Assembly: GCA_910580075.1 (NCBI GenBank)
Contig: CAJTVR010000129.1
Location: 1-10,271, forward strand
Length of the DNA: 10,271 nucleotides
Direction: 5' to 3'
DNA from: an uncultured Eubacterium sp.
GTDB lineage: Bacteria; Bacillota; Clostridia; Lachnospirales; Lachnospiraceae
Shown: positions 1 through 6,615 of the stretch, in pieces
Numbering within the stretch: the first letter of the stretch is position 1
Layout of the letters: every line of letters begins with the position of its first letter
Translations under genes and position numbers: made by a program
Notes under the pieces: model-generated
The model's input: only the letters and a program-made list of their open reading frames with translations
What the model was told of the DNA's origin: nothing
Database searches by the model: none

Positions 1-130
1 TCTCACTGAAATGCACCCGGACAACATAGGTCGTTTTCCCGATCTTCTTTACCAACGCGGGCGCATCCTTTTGCCCTGCGCCGGTCTGGTGTTCTGCCGC
101 CATTTCAGGGATGTTTTTCTCGTTGCTCAC
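1..130 (-). CDS. TnpW-like transposon-encoded protein, N-terminal part (runs off the left edge)
   Basis: Forty-three residues are visible, from a GTG at 130 to the window edge. They have a polar, Gln/Ala-rich start (VSNEKNIPEMAAEHQTG) followed by KKIGKTTYVVRVHFSE. The block KIGKTTYVVRVHFS is what I recognise from small proteins annotated as transposon-encoded TnpW in Clostridia mobile elements (Tn4451-type and related elements). Their biochemical role is not established. The GTG is chosen because AAAGGAG lies 11 bases upstream; an ATG closer to that site reads only three codons to a stop. The frame is also open further upstream, so a longer N-terminus (GTG at 160) is possible. It follows nahK by 44 bases on the same strand with no visible terminator between them. 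Family recognition is from memory and only the N-terminus is present. Confidence 0.6.
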   Translation of the reverse strand, partial: MSNEKNIPEMAAEHQTGAGQKDAPALVKKIGKTTYVVRVHFSE

Positions 131-174
131 AGGGTCATATACTCCTTTCCCGGATGCCACATTCACTTCCGCCC

Positions 175-1290
175 TCAGCAGTGATACTTCTGCACAATCT
201 CCTGCATCTTCTGCCACTTCTGTTCCATATCCCAGACCAGCTTAAACTGCGTCCTGCACCGGTCCAGGTTATGTTCCGGCCTGTGAATCTTAAAATAAGT
301 ATCCCCCTGCAGATAATCCGCCAAAAAACGCATGCCGCATTCAAACGTCATAACCTTTGCCCCCATTGGAAGCAGCTCAATCTCTTTTGGGGTCAGACGG
401 CCGCCGCATCCTTCGATAAACCCTTTTGTATAGGCTTCGAATAATTCCATATCACACCAGACTTTATCCAGATTCTTCTCATCCTCAAGAGCTGTGCTTG
501 CTCCGAAACGGATGGAATCGCCAAAATCGTTCATCGCCAGTCCCGGCATCACTGTATCCAGATCAATGACACAGATGCCTTTGCGGGTTTCATTGTCCAT
601 CATAATATTGTTTAACTTCGTATCATTATGCGTAACCCGCAGCGGAATCTCTTTTTTAGCTAGCAGAGAGCCAAAAACATCTGTGATATCTTCCCGTTCC
701 AGCACAAAGTCAATCTCTTTTTTCACAGAGGCAGCCCGGCCGCAGACATCCTTTTTCACGGTCTCTTTGAATGTCTTAAACCTGGCTCTTGTATCATGGA
801 ATCCAGGAATTGTCTCATGAAGCGTTTCCGCCGGATAGTCCGCCAGCTGCCTCTGGAAATTTCCAAATGCCACAGCGCTTTCATAAAAATCCTCCGGAGT
901 CTCTGCATGTTCCAGACTGACAGCATGTTCAATAAACTGAAATGCTCTCCAGTATTCCCCCTGCGCATCCACATAGTACGCTTTTTTATCTTTTGCCGGG
1001 ATTACATTTAACGTCTCCCGCTCCGGATCCCCGCCATTTGCAAGAATGATTTTCCTAAGATAAGAAGTCACCCCTGTAATGTTCTCCATCAGTTCATCCG
1101 GTTTTGTAAAGATGCTCTTGTTCATGCGCTGTAAAATATACCGTTTTTCTATCTGATTCCCGGTCTCACAGACTACCAGATAAGTATCGTTAATATGGCC
1201 GTTTCCAAACGGCTGGTTTCTCTGATAAGTCCCTTCGAAACAAAAATACCCCGCTATATCTGCAATACACTCATCCCCTGCATTTCTCAT
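175..1290 (-). CDS. nahK: N-acetylhexosamine 1-kinase (NahK/LnpB-type, APH-fold phosphotransferase)
   Basis: This 371-residue protein should phosphorylate GlcNAc/GalNAc at the anomeric C1 with ATP, giving HexNAc-1-phosphate in the cytoplasm; this is the salvage step after phosphorolysis of lacto-/galacto-N-biose. The N-terminal lobe starts with PFGNGHINDTYLV (residues 27-39), the nucleotide-binding loop typical of this group. The Brenner-type catalytic motif HNDTKLNN is at 221-228, with D223 the likely base and N228 a metal ligand, and the metal-binding VIDLDT is at 241-246. The length is close to the roughly 360 residues of bifidobacterial NahK, so the C-terminus (ending KYHC) appears complete despite the mobile-element gene just beyond. 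Its ATG overlaps the TGA of the upstream nucleotidyltransferase (ATGA, 1287-1290), which indicates translational coupling. Homoserine or choline kinase relatives share the fold, but the GNGHINDT motif and the neighbouring GH112 gene favour NahK. Confidence 0.9.
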   Translation of the reverse strand: MRNAGDECIADIAGYFCFEGTYQRNQPFGNGHINDTYLVVCETGNQIEKRYILQRMNKSIFTKPDELMENITGVTSYLRKIILANGGDPERETLNVIPAKDKKAYYVDAQGEYWRAFQFIEHAVSLEHAETPEDFYESAVAFGNFQRQLADYPAETLHETIPGFHDTRARFKTFKETVKKDVCGRAASVKKEIDFVLEREDITDVFGSLLAKKEIPLRVTHNDTKLNNIMMDNETRKGICVIDLDTVMPGLAMNDFGDSIRFGASTALEDEKNLDKVWCDMELFEAYTKGFIEGCGGRLTPKEIELLPMGAKVMTFECGMRFLADYLQGDTYFKIHRPEHNLDRCRTQFKLVWDMEQKWQKMQEIVQKYHC

Positions 1291-2216
1291 AATTCATTAC
1301 CCCATAATTTTTCCGGATAAAGCCCTGACTGGCGAAAGGCGCGTACAGCCTGTTCCACCACTGGCTTATCTTCTTTGTAAGTCACACCGTACCATTTGTC
1401 CGCCGTTGTCAGTACTGCCACCGCTGCTCTGTCCTCATGCAGCAGAGAGCTGACAACTGCCGGAAGAAAATACTCACATTTTAACGGGTTCTCCTGTAAC
1501 CCTTTCTCCAGAAAAGCTGCAAACCCTTTTTCAATTTCTCCTAAAAATCCGGCCGTGAACCCCCACATATTCATTGAAACAATCGTACCCGCAGGCAGCT
1601 CCTTCCAGGAAACCCCGTCATCTTCCGTATAGGCTGCCCCCTGCTCTTTTTTTTCGATTCTGGTCCGCTCAGTCACGCTTACCAGTTCTCCGTCAGCATT
1701 GATTTCACAAATGCCGCGGGCAACATGCCCGTTTTCTGTCAGCGTATTTTCCAGGCGGTATCCAACCATCGCATAACGGTATTTTTCATCGTCCTCATGG
1801 CTCTGCAGATACTGGTAGATTTTTTCAAACGCCTCCCTGCCGTAATAATCATCTGCGTTTATAACGGCAAAAGGCCCGTCGATTTCGTCCTTTGCGCTCA
1901 ACACCGCATGTGCCGTCCCCCACGGCTTTACACGGTCCGCTGGAACTTCAAATCCCTCCGGGATACGGGAAAGGTCCTGATATACATATGCTGTTTCCAT
2001 CACTCCTTCTATACGCCCGCCTATGGCTTCCCGGAAAGCCTTTTCGTTTTCTTTTTTAATAATAAAAATGACCTTTTCAAACCCTGCTCTTTTCGCATCG
2101 AATATCGAAAAATCCATTATAATATGGCCCTGTGCATCCACAGGATCAATCTGTTTTAATCCGCCATACCGGCTGCCCATACCGGCCGCCATAATTACCA
2201 GTACTGGTTTGTTCAT
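1287..2216 (-). CDS. NTP-transferase family sugar-1-phosphate nucleotidyltransferase
   Basis: This 309-residue cytoplasmic enzyme should transfer a nucleotidyl group from an NTP (probably UTP) to a sugar-1-phosphate. The N-terminal Rossmann-like signature AAGMGSRYGGLKQ (residues 10-22) binds the nucleotide. KPWGTAHAV (97-105) and the metal-binding INADDYYG (119-126) follow, and SMNMWGF (214-220) fits the sugar-binding region. The start at 2216 is chosen because TCCTTT at 2226-2231 (AAAGGA on the coding strand) is 9 bases away; the in-frame ATG at 2225 directly abuts that site, and upstream codons do not resemble the family. It lies 43 bases after the phosphorylase stop and overlaps nahK by 4 bases. 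Its substrate cannot be read from the sequence: Gal-1-P, GlcNAc-1-P and GalNAc-1-P are all produced in this pathway. It occupies the position of the GalT-like LnpC of bifidobacteria but is not of the GalT (HIT-like) fold. Confidence 0.8.
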   Translation of the reverse strand: MNKPVLVIMAAGMGSRYGGLKQIDPVDAQGHIIMDFSIFDAKRAGFEKVIFIIKKENEKAFREAIGGRIEGVMETAYVYQDLSRIPEGFEVPADRVKPWGTAHAVLSAKDEIDGPFAVINADDYYGREAFEKIYQYLQSHEDDEKYRYAMVGYRLENTLTENGHVARGICEINADGELVSVTERTRIEKKEQGAAYTEDDGVSWKELPAGTIVSMNMWGFTAGFLGEIEKGFAAFLEKGLQENPLKCEYFLPAVVSSLLHEDRAAVAVLTTADKWYGVTYKEDKPVVEQAVRAFRQSGLYPEKLWGNEL

Positions 2217-2259
2217 TTTTTTCATTCCTTTCCGTCTAAATTTATAGTGTTTAAAACTG

Positions 2260-4440
2260 TTATGCCTCAATTGTGTACCACCGGATTTCATTTGCATCCA
2301 GGTGTAATTCAAAGCAGCTTCCGTCCCCGCGATAAATAACGGTGTCCTGCGGCTCATATGTATTATTAACCACACAGTACTTTCCGTTCTTTACGTATGC
2401 ATGCACTTCCACATTAAAATTCGTGCTGAACCACTCTGTCAGTTTCTCTTCCCCATGAGTACTCCACAAAATGCTTCTGTACAAAATTCTGCTGTTTTCA
2501 AAGCTGTATGGCAGGCCGCTGATATATACGGCGCGTCCGTTCCCAAATTCATTTACTGCCATCTGCACTTCTTTTTCATGCTGCACTAAAATTCTGGTAT
2601 TCTCATATGCAAATATGTTCTCTTTGCCTTCCCCGAAATCCACAGGTTTTGAAGTATCTGCAAGAATAAAATGTTCCGGATGAGCTTCCCAGTTATATTT
2701 GTCATAATTTAGTGTAAATCCGGTCTCTTTTTCTACGCCAAGCACATTTGCAAGCTGCAGATAATGCCCCTGGTACTGATGTCCGGACGGTTCTCCGACG
2801 CCAATCAGACCGCCGCCATGATATACAAAAGCACGGACCGCGGCAGATATCTTCGGATTTTCCCAGATCTCCCCGCCTGTATGTGCGGTATCTCCATCTC
2901 CGACATTTATGATAACATCCACATCGTTTAACACATCCGGATTGTTTAAAATATCGTCAAAAGAAAGAAATCTCACATCAAACGGCGCTCCGCTTAAAGC
3001 CTCAATCACTCCTGCATAGCTGTAATTCTGTTTCTGATACAGTGCATGATGTACCATATGGCAGCCCCAGCTGCGGATTTTTCCCCAGCTGTTTAGCACA
3101 GCCACTGTCCTGACGCAGTATGGCGTCGTTCCCTTTGCATTTTCATAAAGCTCGCGGAACTCGTCGCACACGCTCTGGACATAATCAATAAATTCCGGGA
3201 AATCCAGTGCCAGTTTTAAATAGCCTCCGTAACCAATGCGGTCGATTGGTTTGCGAAGGATGGCCCTTCTTGCCGTCACCCAGTTCTCCTTTGCCTCTTT
3301 GACCGGATTTCCGCCCTCATAAAAGGTATCCGGGAAAAAGTAAGGCAGAAACCGTCCTTCCGTATATGCAACACCAGGAATATCCGAAATCAGGCGCAGA
3401 GTGCTTCCGTTTCCCACACTGCCGACTACCGCATCCAGGCCAATCGTGCCAAACTCCGGCATAAAAGGTTCTGTGCCAATCCAGTGGTCTCCTAAAAACA
3501 TCATGGCTTCTTTTCCGTATTCATGCGTAATGTCCACCATTTCTTTTGCAATCTTTGCCACTTCTCTGCGCTGAAATGCCTGGAAATCCTTGAATTCTCT
3601 GCCTGGTACGCGGTACTGGTTGTTGTAATACCCCTGGTCGATAATGTATTCCGGCCGGAACGGATAACCTGCTTCTTTTTCAAACTGCTCTAAAATATAC
3701 GGGCTTACCGACGCCGAATATCCGTACCAGTCCACATATTTTTCCCTCTTCAGTTCATCAAATACCAGTGTAAACTGATGAAAAAATGTCGTATAACGGA
3801 TGACATTTACGTAAGGATGCTCCTTGCAGAACCTGCGCAGACGCTCCATGGAATATCTGTGCGTCTTTGGCTGTCTTACATCAAACGTAATCTGATGTTC
3901 GAAATCCTTCCAGCCGTTTGTCACAGCATTGTACATATGTACCGGGTCCCAGATCAGATAAGCCAGAAAACTGACGGTATATTCATGAAAGAGTTCTGCC
4001 TCATGAATCACAACGCAGCCGGTATCTGCCTGATACTCCCACTGGCTGGCTGGAACGGCTGCTGCGGCAGACCGGTCCATGACTTCCCACCAGCGCCTGA
4101 TATCATCCCGTGTATTGACCTGCATCAGTTCTCCTGAGATGCCTTTCATCAGCGGAATCGAAAGCTCTTTGTCTGATGCAGTGTGAAATCCTGTCATAAT
4201 GTAACACTGCTGTACTTCATCCGGATTTGCTTTTGCCCATTCGTTATCCTTACGCGTCGTATAATACGTAGTATATATTTTCGCCCCGGTCTTTGTGAGT
4301 TCTTCTGGAAATTCCGTGCCGTCACAGTCACGGATTGCATCCGCGCCCCAGCGGTCTAAGATTTCAACCGTCTCTGGAACTACATCCAGATTGGTAGGAA
4401 TGGTAACACGCCCTTTGTGTTTTTTCTCTATTTCACCCAT
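2260..4440 (-). CDS. lnpA: GH112 1,3-beta-galactosyl-N-acetylhexosamine phosphorylase (galacto-/lacto-N-biose phosphorylase)
   Basis: This 726-residue cytoplasmic enzyme phosphorolyses Gal-beta-1,3-GlcNAc or Gal-beta-1,3-GalNAc to alpha-Gal-1-P and free HexNAc. It matches remembered bifidobacterial GLNBP over its whole length: WGADAIRDCDGTEFP (31-45), HEYTVSFLAYLIWDPVHMYN (152-171), TTFFHQFTLVFDE (217-229), EAMMFLGDHWIGTEPF (311-326), DIPGVAYTEGRFLPYFFPDT, RMGYGGYL-like RIGYGGYLKL, and a late VGEPSGHQYQG segment. D318 in MFLGDHWIG aligns with the catalytic acid of the family (Asp313 of the B. longum enzyme, from memory). The fold is a TIM barrel followed by a glutamine-amidotransferase-like domain and a beta domain. 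The ATG at 4440 has GAGGAG (4447-4452) 6 bases upstream. GH112 also contains galactosyl-rhamnose phosphorylases; the adjacent nahK argues for a HexNAc disaccharide. Preference for GNB versus LNB is not decided here. Confidence 0.95.
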   Translation of the reverse strand: MGEIEKKHKGRVTIPTNLDVVPETVEILDRWGADAIRDCDGTEFPEELTKTGAKIYTTYYTTRKDNEWAKANPDEVQQCYIMTGFHTASDKELSIPLMKGISGELMQVNTRDDIRRWWEVMDRSAAAAVPASQWEYQADTGCVVIHEAELFHEYTVSFLAYLIWDPVHMYNAVTNGWKDFEHQITFDVRQPKTHRYSMERLRRFCKEHPYVNVIRYTTFFHQFTLVFDELKREKYVDWYGYSASVSPYILEQFEKEAGYPFRPEYIIDQGYYNNQYRVPGREFKDFQAFQRREVAKIAKEMVDITHEYGKEAMMFLGDHWIGTEPFMPEFGTIGLDAVVGSVGNGSTLRLISDIPGVAYTEGRFLPYFFPDTFYEGGNPVKEAKENWVTARRAILRKPIDRIGYGGYLKLALDFPEFIDYVQSVCDEFRELYENAKGTTPYCVRTVAVLNSWGKIRSWGCHMVHHALYQKQNYSYAGVIEALSGAPFDVRFLSFDDILNNPDVLNDVDVIINVGDGDTAHTGGEIWENPKISAAVRAFVYHGGGLIGVGEPSGHQYQGHYLQLANVLGVEKETGFTLNYDKYNWEAHPEHFILADTSKPVDFGEGKENIFAYENTRILVQHEKEVQMAVNEFGNGRAVYISGLPYSFENSRILYRSILWSTHGEEKLTEWFSTNFNVEVHAYVKNGKYCVVNNTYEPQDTVIYRGDGSCFELHLDANEIRWYTIEA

Positions 4441-4467
4441 TGTCTGCTCCTCTATTCATCTGCTCCT

Positions 4468-4674
4468 TTATGTTTTCTTTTTATGCGGTCTTTCAAAAGG
4501 TTTATTATATATCCAAAGTGCGGTAACCAGAAGACCTGTGCCTGCAATCATAATGCCAAGGCCTTCCAGCCTGCCAGTAAGACGCCAGCCGCCAATCACA
4601 GCAGCAACCCCTGCAGCAAACAGGATTGCAATCAAAACCATTCTTAATGCTGCATGTTCTTTCCAAAATTCCAT
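4468..4674 (-). CDS. Small two-helix membrane protein inside the disaccharide operon, function unknown
   Basis: This 68-residue protein has two hydrophobic helices, about residues 10-29 (LRMVLIAILFAAGVAAVIGG) and 38-56. They are joined by the short polar loop WRLTGRLE, and the protein ends with the basic tail ERPHKKKT. The positive-inside rule suggests a hairpin with loop and termini placed according to these charges, but topology is uncertain. It has a strong AAAGGAG (4683-4689) 8 bases before the ATG and sits 28 bases after the permease stop and 27 bases before the phosphorylase, so it is evidently translated as an operon member. No catalytic or binding motif is visible. It resembles, from memory, small uncharacterised membrane proteins found beside sugar ABC permeases in Firmicutes (I think of DUF6903, unverified). 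A role as an accessory subunit of the transporter is only inference from position. Confidence 0.75.
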   Translation of the reverse strand: MEFWKEHAALRMVLIAILFAAGVAAVIGGWRLTGRLEGLGIMIAGTGLLVTALWIYNKPFERPHKKKT

Positions 4675-4702
4675 ACTCTATGCTCCTTTCCTCCCTGCAG
4701 AA

Positions 4703-5593
4703 TCAGCCTTTTAGACCTCCTGCCGCCATACCCTGTGTCAGCTTGCTCTGTACACAGATATACAGAATCAGCGTAGGAAGCATTACAATCACAAGACCTG
4801 CATACATAATACCGTACTGTGCTGCCGACTGCTGTGCCTGCATCAGGTTCAGTAATCCTACCGGCAGCGTCTTAGGTCCTTTTGCGGAACTCATCAGTGT
4901 CATGGAGATTATGTATTCATTCCAAAAAGACAGGAAATTAAACAAAATGACTGTAATAATAGAAGGTTTTGCCATTGGAAAAATAATTTTCCACATCGCC
5001 GTCGTATATCCTGCCCCGTCAATATAGGCTGCTTCTTCATAATCGTGCGCCAGCGTCTGAAAATATCCGGATAACAGGTAAATCGTAAACGGCAGCGCAG
5101 TAGATGCATAAACAACTGCCAGCACAACCAGATTGTTCAAAAGAAATCCTGCCCCAAAGATTTTTTTCAGCCAGACATCGCCGTCTCTTAACATCAGGAA
5201 AATAGGCACTACGATGTAGTTTACGTTGATAAACAGCCCTGCCATAAATAGTGTATTCAAAAATCTGCTTCCTCTGAACCGGAATCTTGCCAGACAATAG
5301 GCAGCCGGCAGGGCCACCAGCAGCAGCAGCGCCAGGGCCAGTGCTGTGACGATCACAGAATTTAACATATAATCGCCCATTTTGGCCGTATTCCAGGCGT
5401 CCACAAAGTTCTGCCAGTAGAATCCTTTCGGCATCGTCCATGGATTCCCGTAAAATTCACTGTTCTGCTTTATGGATGCCAGAAATACCCACGCAACCGG
5501 CACAAGAATCGTAATTGTGAGCATCAGCAGCACAAAGTAGATAAAAAATTTATACAAACGCTCTGTAGAATCTGTTTGCTTTTCTTTTCTCAT
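4703..5593 (-). CDS. CUT1 carbohydrate ABC transporter permease, MalG-type
   Basis: This 296-residue inner-membrane subunit of the sugar importer has a short basic cytoplasmic N-terminus and then six predicted helices, beginning about residue 15-40. The EAA coupling loop EEAAYIDGAGYTTAMWKIIF (186-205), which docks the ABC ATPase, is followed by PMAKPSIITV. The C-terminus QSKLTQGMAAGGLKG is the hallmark ending of MalG-family permeases. The ATG at 5593 is preceded by GGAGG (CCTCCT on the plus strand at 5601-5606), and this site overlaps the stop codon of the preceding permease, so the two are probably translationally coupled (11-base gap). It should form a heterodimer with the product of 5605-6489. 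The substrate is inferred from the operon to be galacto-/lacto-N-biose. No ATPase gene is in the window; such CUT1 systems commonly share an MsmX-type ATPase encoded elsewhere. Confidence 0.92.
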   Translation of the reverse strand: MRKEKQTDSTERLYKFFIYFVLLMLTITILVPVAWVFLASIKQNSEFYGNPWTMPKGFYWQNFVDAWNTAKMGDYMLNSVIVTALALALLLLVALPAAYCLARFRFRGSRFLNTLFMAGLFINVNYIVVPIFLMLRDGDVWLKKIFGAGFLLNNLVVLAVVYASTALPFTIYLLSGYFQTLAHDYEEAAYIDGAGYTTAMWKIIFPMAKPSIITVILFNFLSFWNEYIISMTLMSSAKGPKTLPVGLLNLMQAQQSAAQYGIMYAGLVIVMLPTLILYICVQSKLTQGMAAGGLKG

Positions 5594-5604
5594 ATCCGTC
5601 CCTC

Positions 5605-6489
5605 CTAAAACTCTAACGGCTCACGGTCTGTAACTTTATTTACCATTGCAGAAAGTGCAAAGGAGAATAAAAAGATTACAACGCCGATTGCCATACTATA
5701 ACCGTACAATCCGGCATCCTTCTGGCTGTACATATAGCTGAGCGCTACTTCAGACGCACCGTTCGGGCCGCCAGAGGTCATCGCTTTTACAAAAAGGAAC
5801 GTCATATTAATGGTTGAAATGATAAAAAATGTAAGTGTCGTACGGATATTTGTCCAAATCAGCGGGATTGTAATCTGAAAAAACTGTGTCAGCCTTCCGG
5901 CACCGTCCAGATTCGAGCTTTCATAAAGACTTTCCGGCACACTGGACATAGAAGCCATATACATAACCATATAATACCCAATCGCCTGCCATACCATGGC
6001 GATGACCAGACTGACCATGACTAAGGATTCGCTTTTCCACAAAATCGGATCTGACATATCGCGGAACAGGCCGATAATGCTGTTAAGCATCCCGTTTTCC
6101 GGTTTATAAATTGCGGAGAAGATACCTGCAATGACAACGATAGACAAAATATTTGGGATGTAGAATACAACCCGGAAGAAATTCTGCCCTTTAATCTTTT
6201 CCCTTGTCAGAATGCCTGCAAATACCAGAGCAAATGCAAAGGTTATCATTGTAACAATCACTATCAGCAAAATCATATTCTGCATGGAGCGGATAAAATT
6301 GCTGTCATTCATCAAAACCTGAAAATTTTTCAATCCCACAAACGTTTCTGTCGGTGAATACGCACCTTTTTCATACAAAGACATGCGGAATACATTCAGG
6401 GTCGGCAGTATCATAAAAATAGAAAATAAAATAACTGCCGGTGCGATGCATGCAATTAAAAACCCATTACGTCTTTTGGAACTTTTCAT
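5605..6489 (-). CDS. CUT1 carbohydrate ABC transporter permease, MalF/UgpA-type
   Basis: This 294-residue inner-membrane permease is the partner of the MalG-type subunit that follows. A basic N-terminus (MKSSKRRNG) leads into a first helix at about 9-30, and five further hydrophobic segments are visible. The EAA loop YESSNLDGAGRLTQFFQITI (189-208) is followed by PLIWTNIRTT; here the usual EAA is replaced by ESS, a tolerated variation of the consensus, while the DGAG core is retained. The segment MTSGGPNGASEVALSYMYSQ (about 237-256) is the typical periplasm-facing loop of this family. AGGAAAGGA lies about 9-10 bases upstream of the ATG at 6489. It is separated from the binding-protein gene by 126 bases that contain a strong stem-loop, and from the next permease by 11 bases. 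Confidence 0.92.
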   Translation of the reverse strand: MKSSKRRNGFLIACIAPAVILFSIFMILPTLNVFRMSLYEKGAYSPTETFVGLKNFQVLMNDSNFIRSMQNMILLIVIVTMITFAFALVFAGILTREKIKGQNFFRVVFYIPNILSIVVIAGIFSAIYKPENGMLNSIIGLFRDMSDPILWKSESLVMVSLVIAMVWQAIGYYMVMYMASMSSVPESLYESSNLDGAGRLTQFFQITIPLIWTNIRTTLTFFIISTINMTFLFVKAMTSGGPNGASEVALSYMYSQKDAGLYGYSMAIGVVIFLFSFALSAMVNKVTDREPLEF

Positions 6490-6519
6490 GCTATTCTTTC
6501 CTTTCCTAAAAATGAAACT

Positions 6520-6545
6520 ACGGCGGGCAGAGTCCTGCCCGCCGT
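6520..6545 (-). terminator. Intra-operon stem-loop between binding-protein and permease genes
   Basis: ACGGCGGGCAG (6520-6530), loop AGTC, CTGCCCGCCGT (6535-6545) form a perfect, GC-rich 11-bp stem with a 4-base loop. On the minus strand the hairpin is followed by AGTTTCATTTTT, an imperfect U-tract that would make it a leaky terminator. Such elements between a binding-protein gene and its permeases are known to raise binding-protein mRNA relative to permease mRNA by partial termination or by blocking 3' exonucleases (the malE-malF arrangement is the classic case). Which of these applies here is not decided by sequence. It lies 70 bases beyond the binding-protein stop and 30 bases before the permease start. 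Confidence 0.75.
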
Positions 6546-6615
6546 CTAAAAATACGATCTATATCATTTCTGAGGATACTATCATTTTTAAGGATACAAT
6601 TTTCCGATGCTGCTG

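Noticed and set aside
1287..2375. The longer, 362-codon version of the nucleotidyltransferase starting at 2375.
   Set aside because: The added 53 residues overlap the end of the phosphorylase gene, look unlike the family, and the ribosome site AAAGGA fits the start at 2216.
4295..4714. A 139-codon plus-strand frame antisense to the phosphorylase start and the small membrane protein.
   Set aside because: Composition is that of an antisense shadow (Ser/Pro/Ala-rich), with no ribosome site; the opposite strand is clearly coding.
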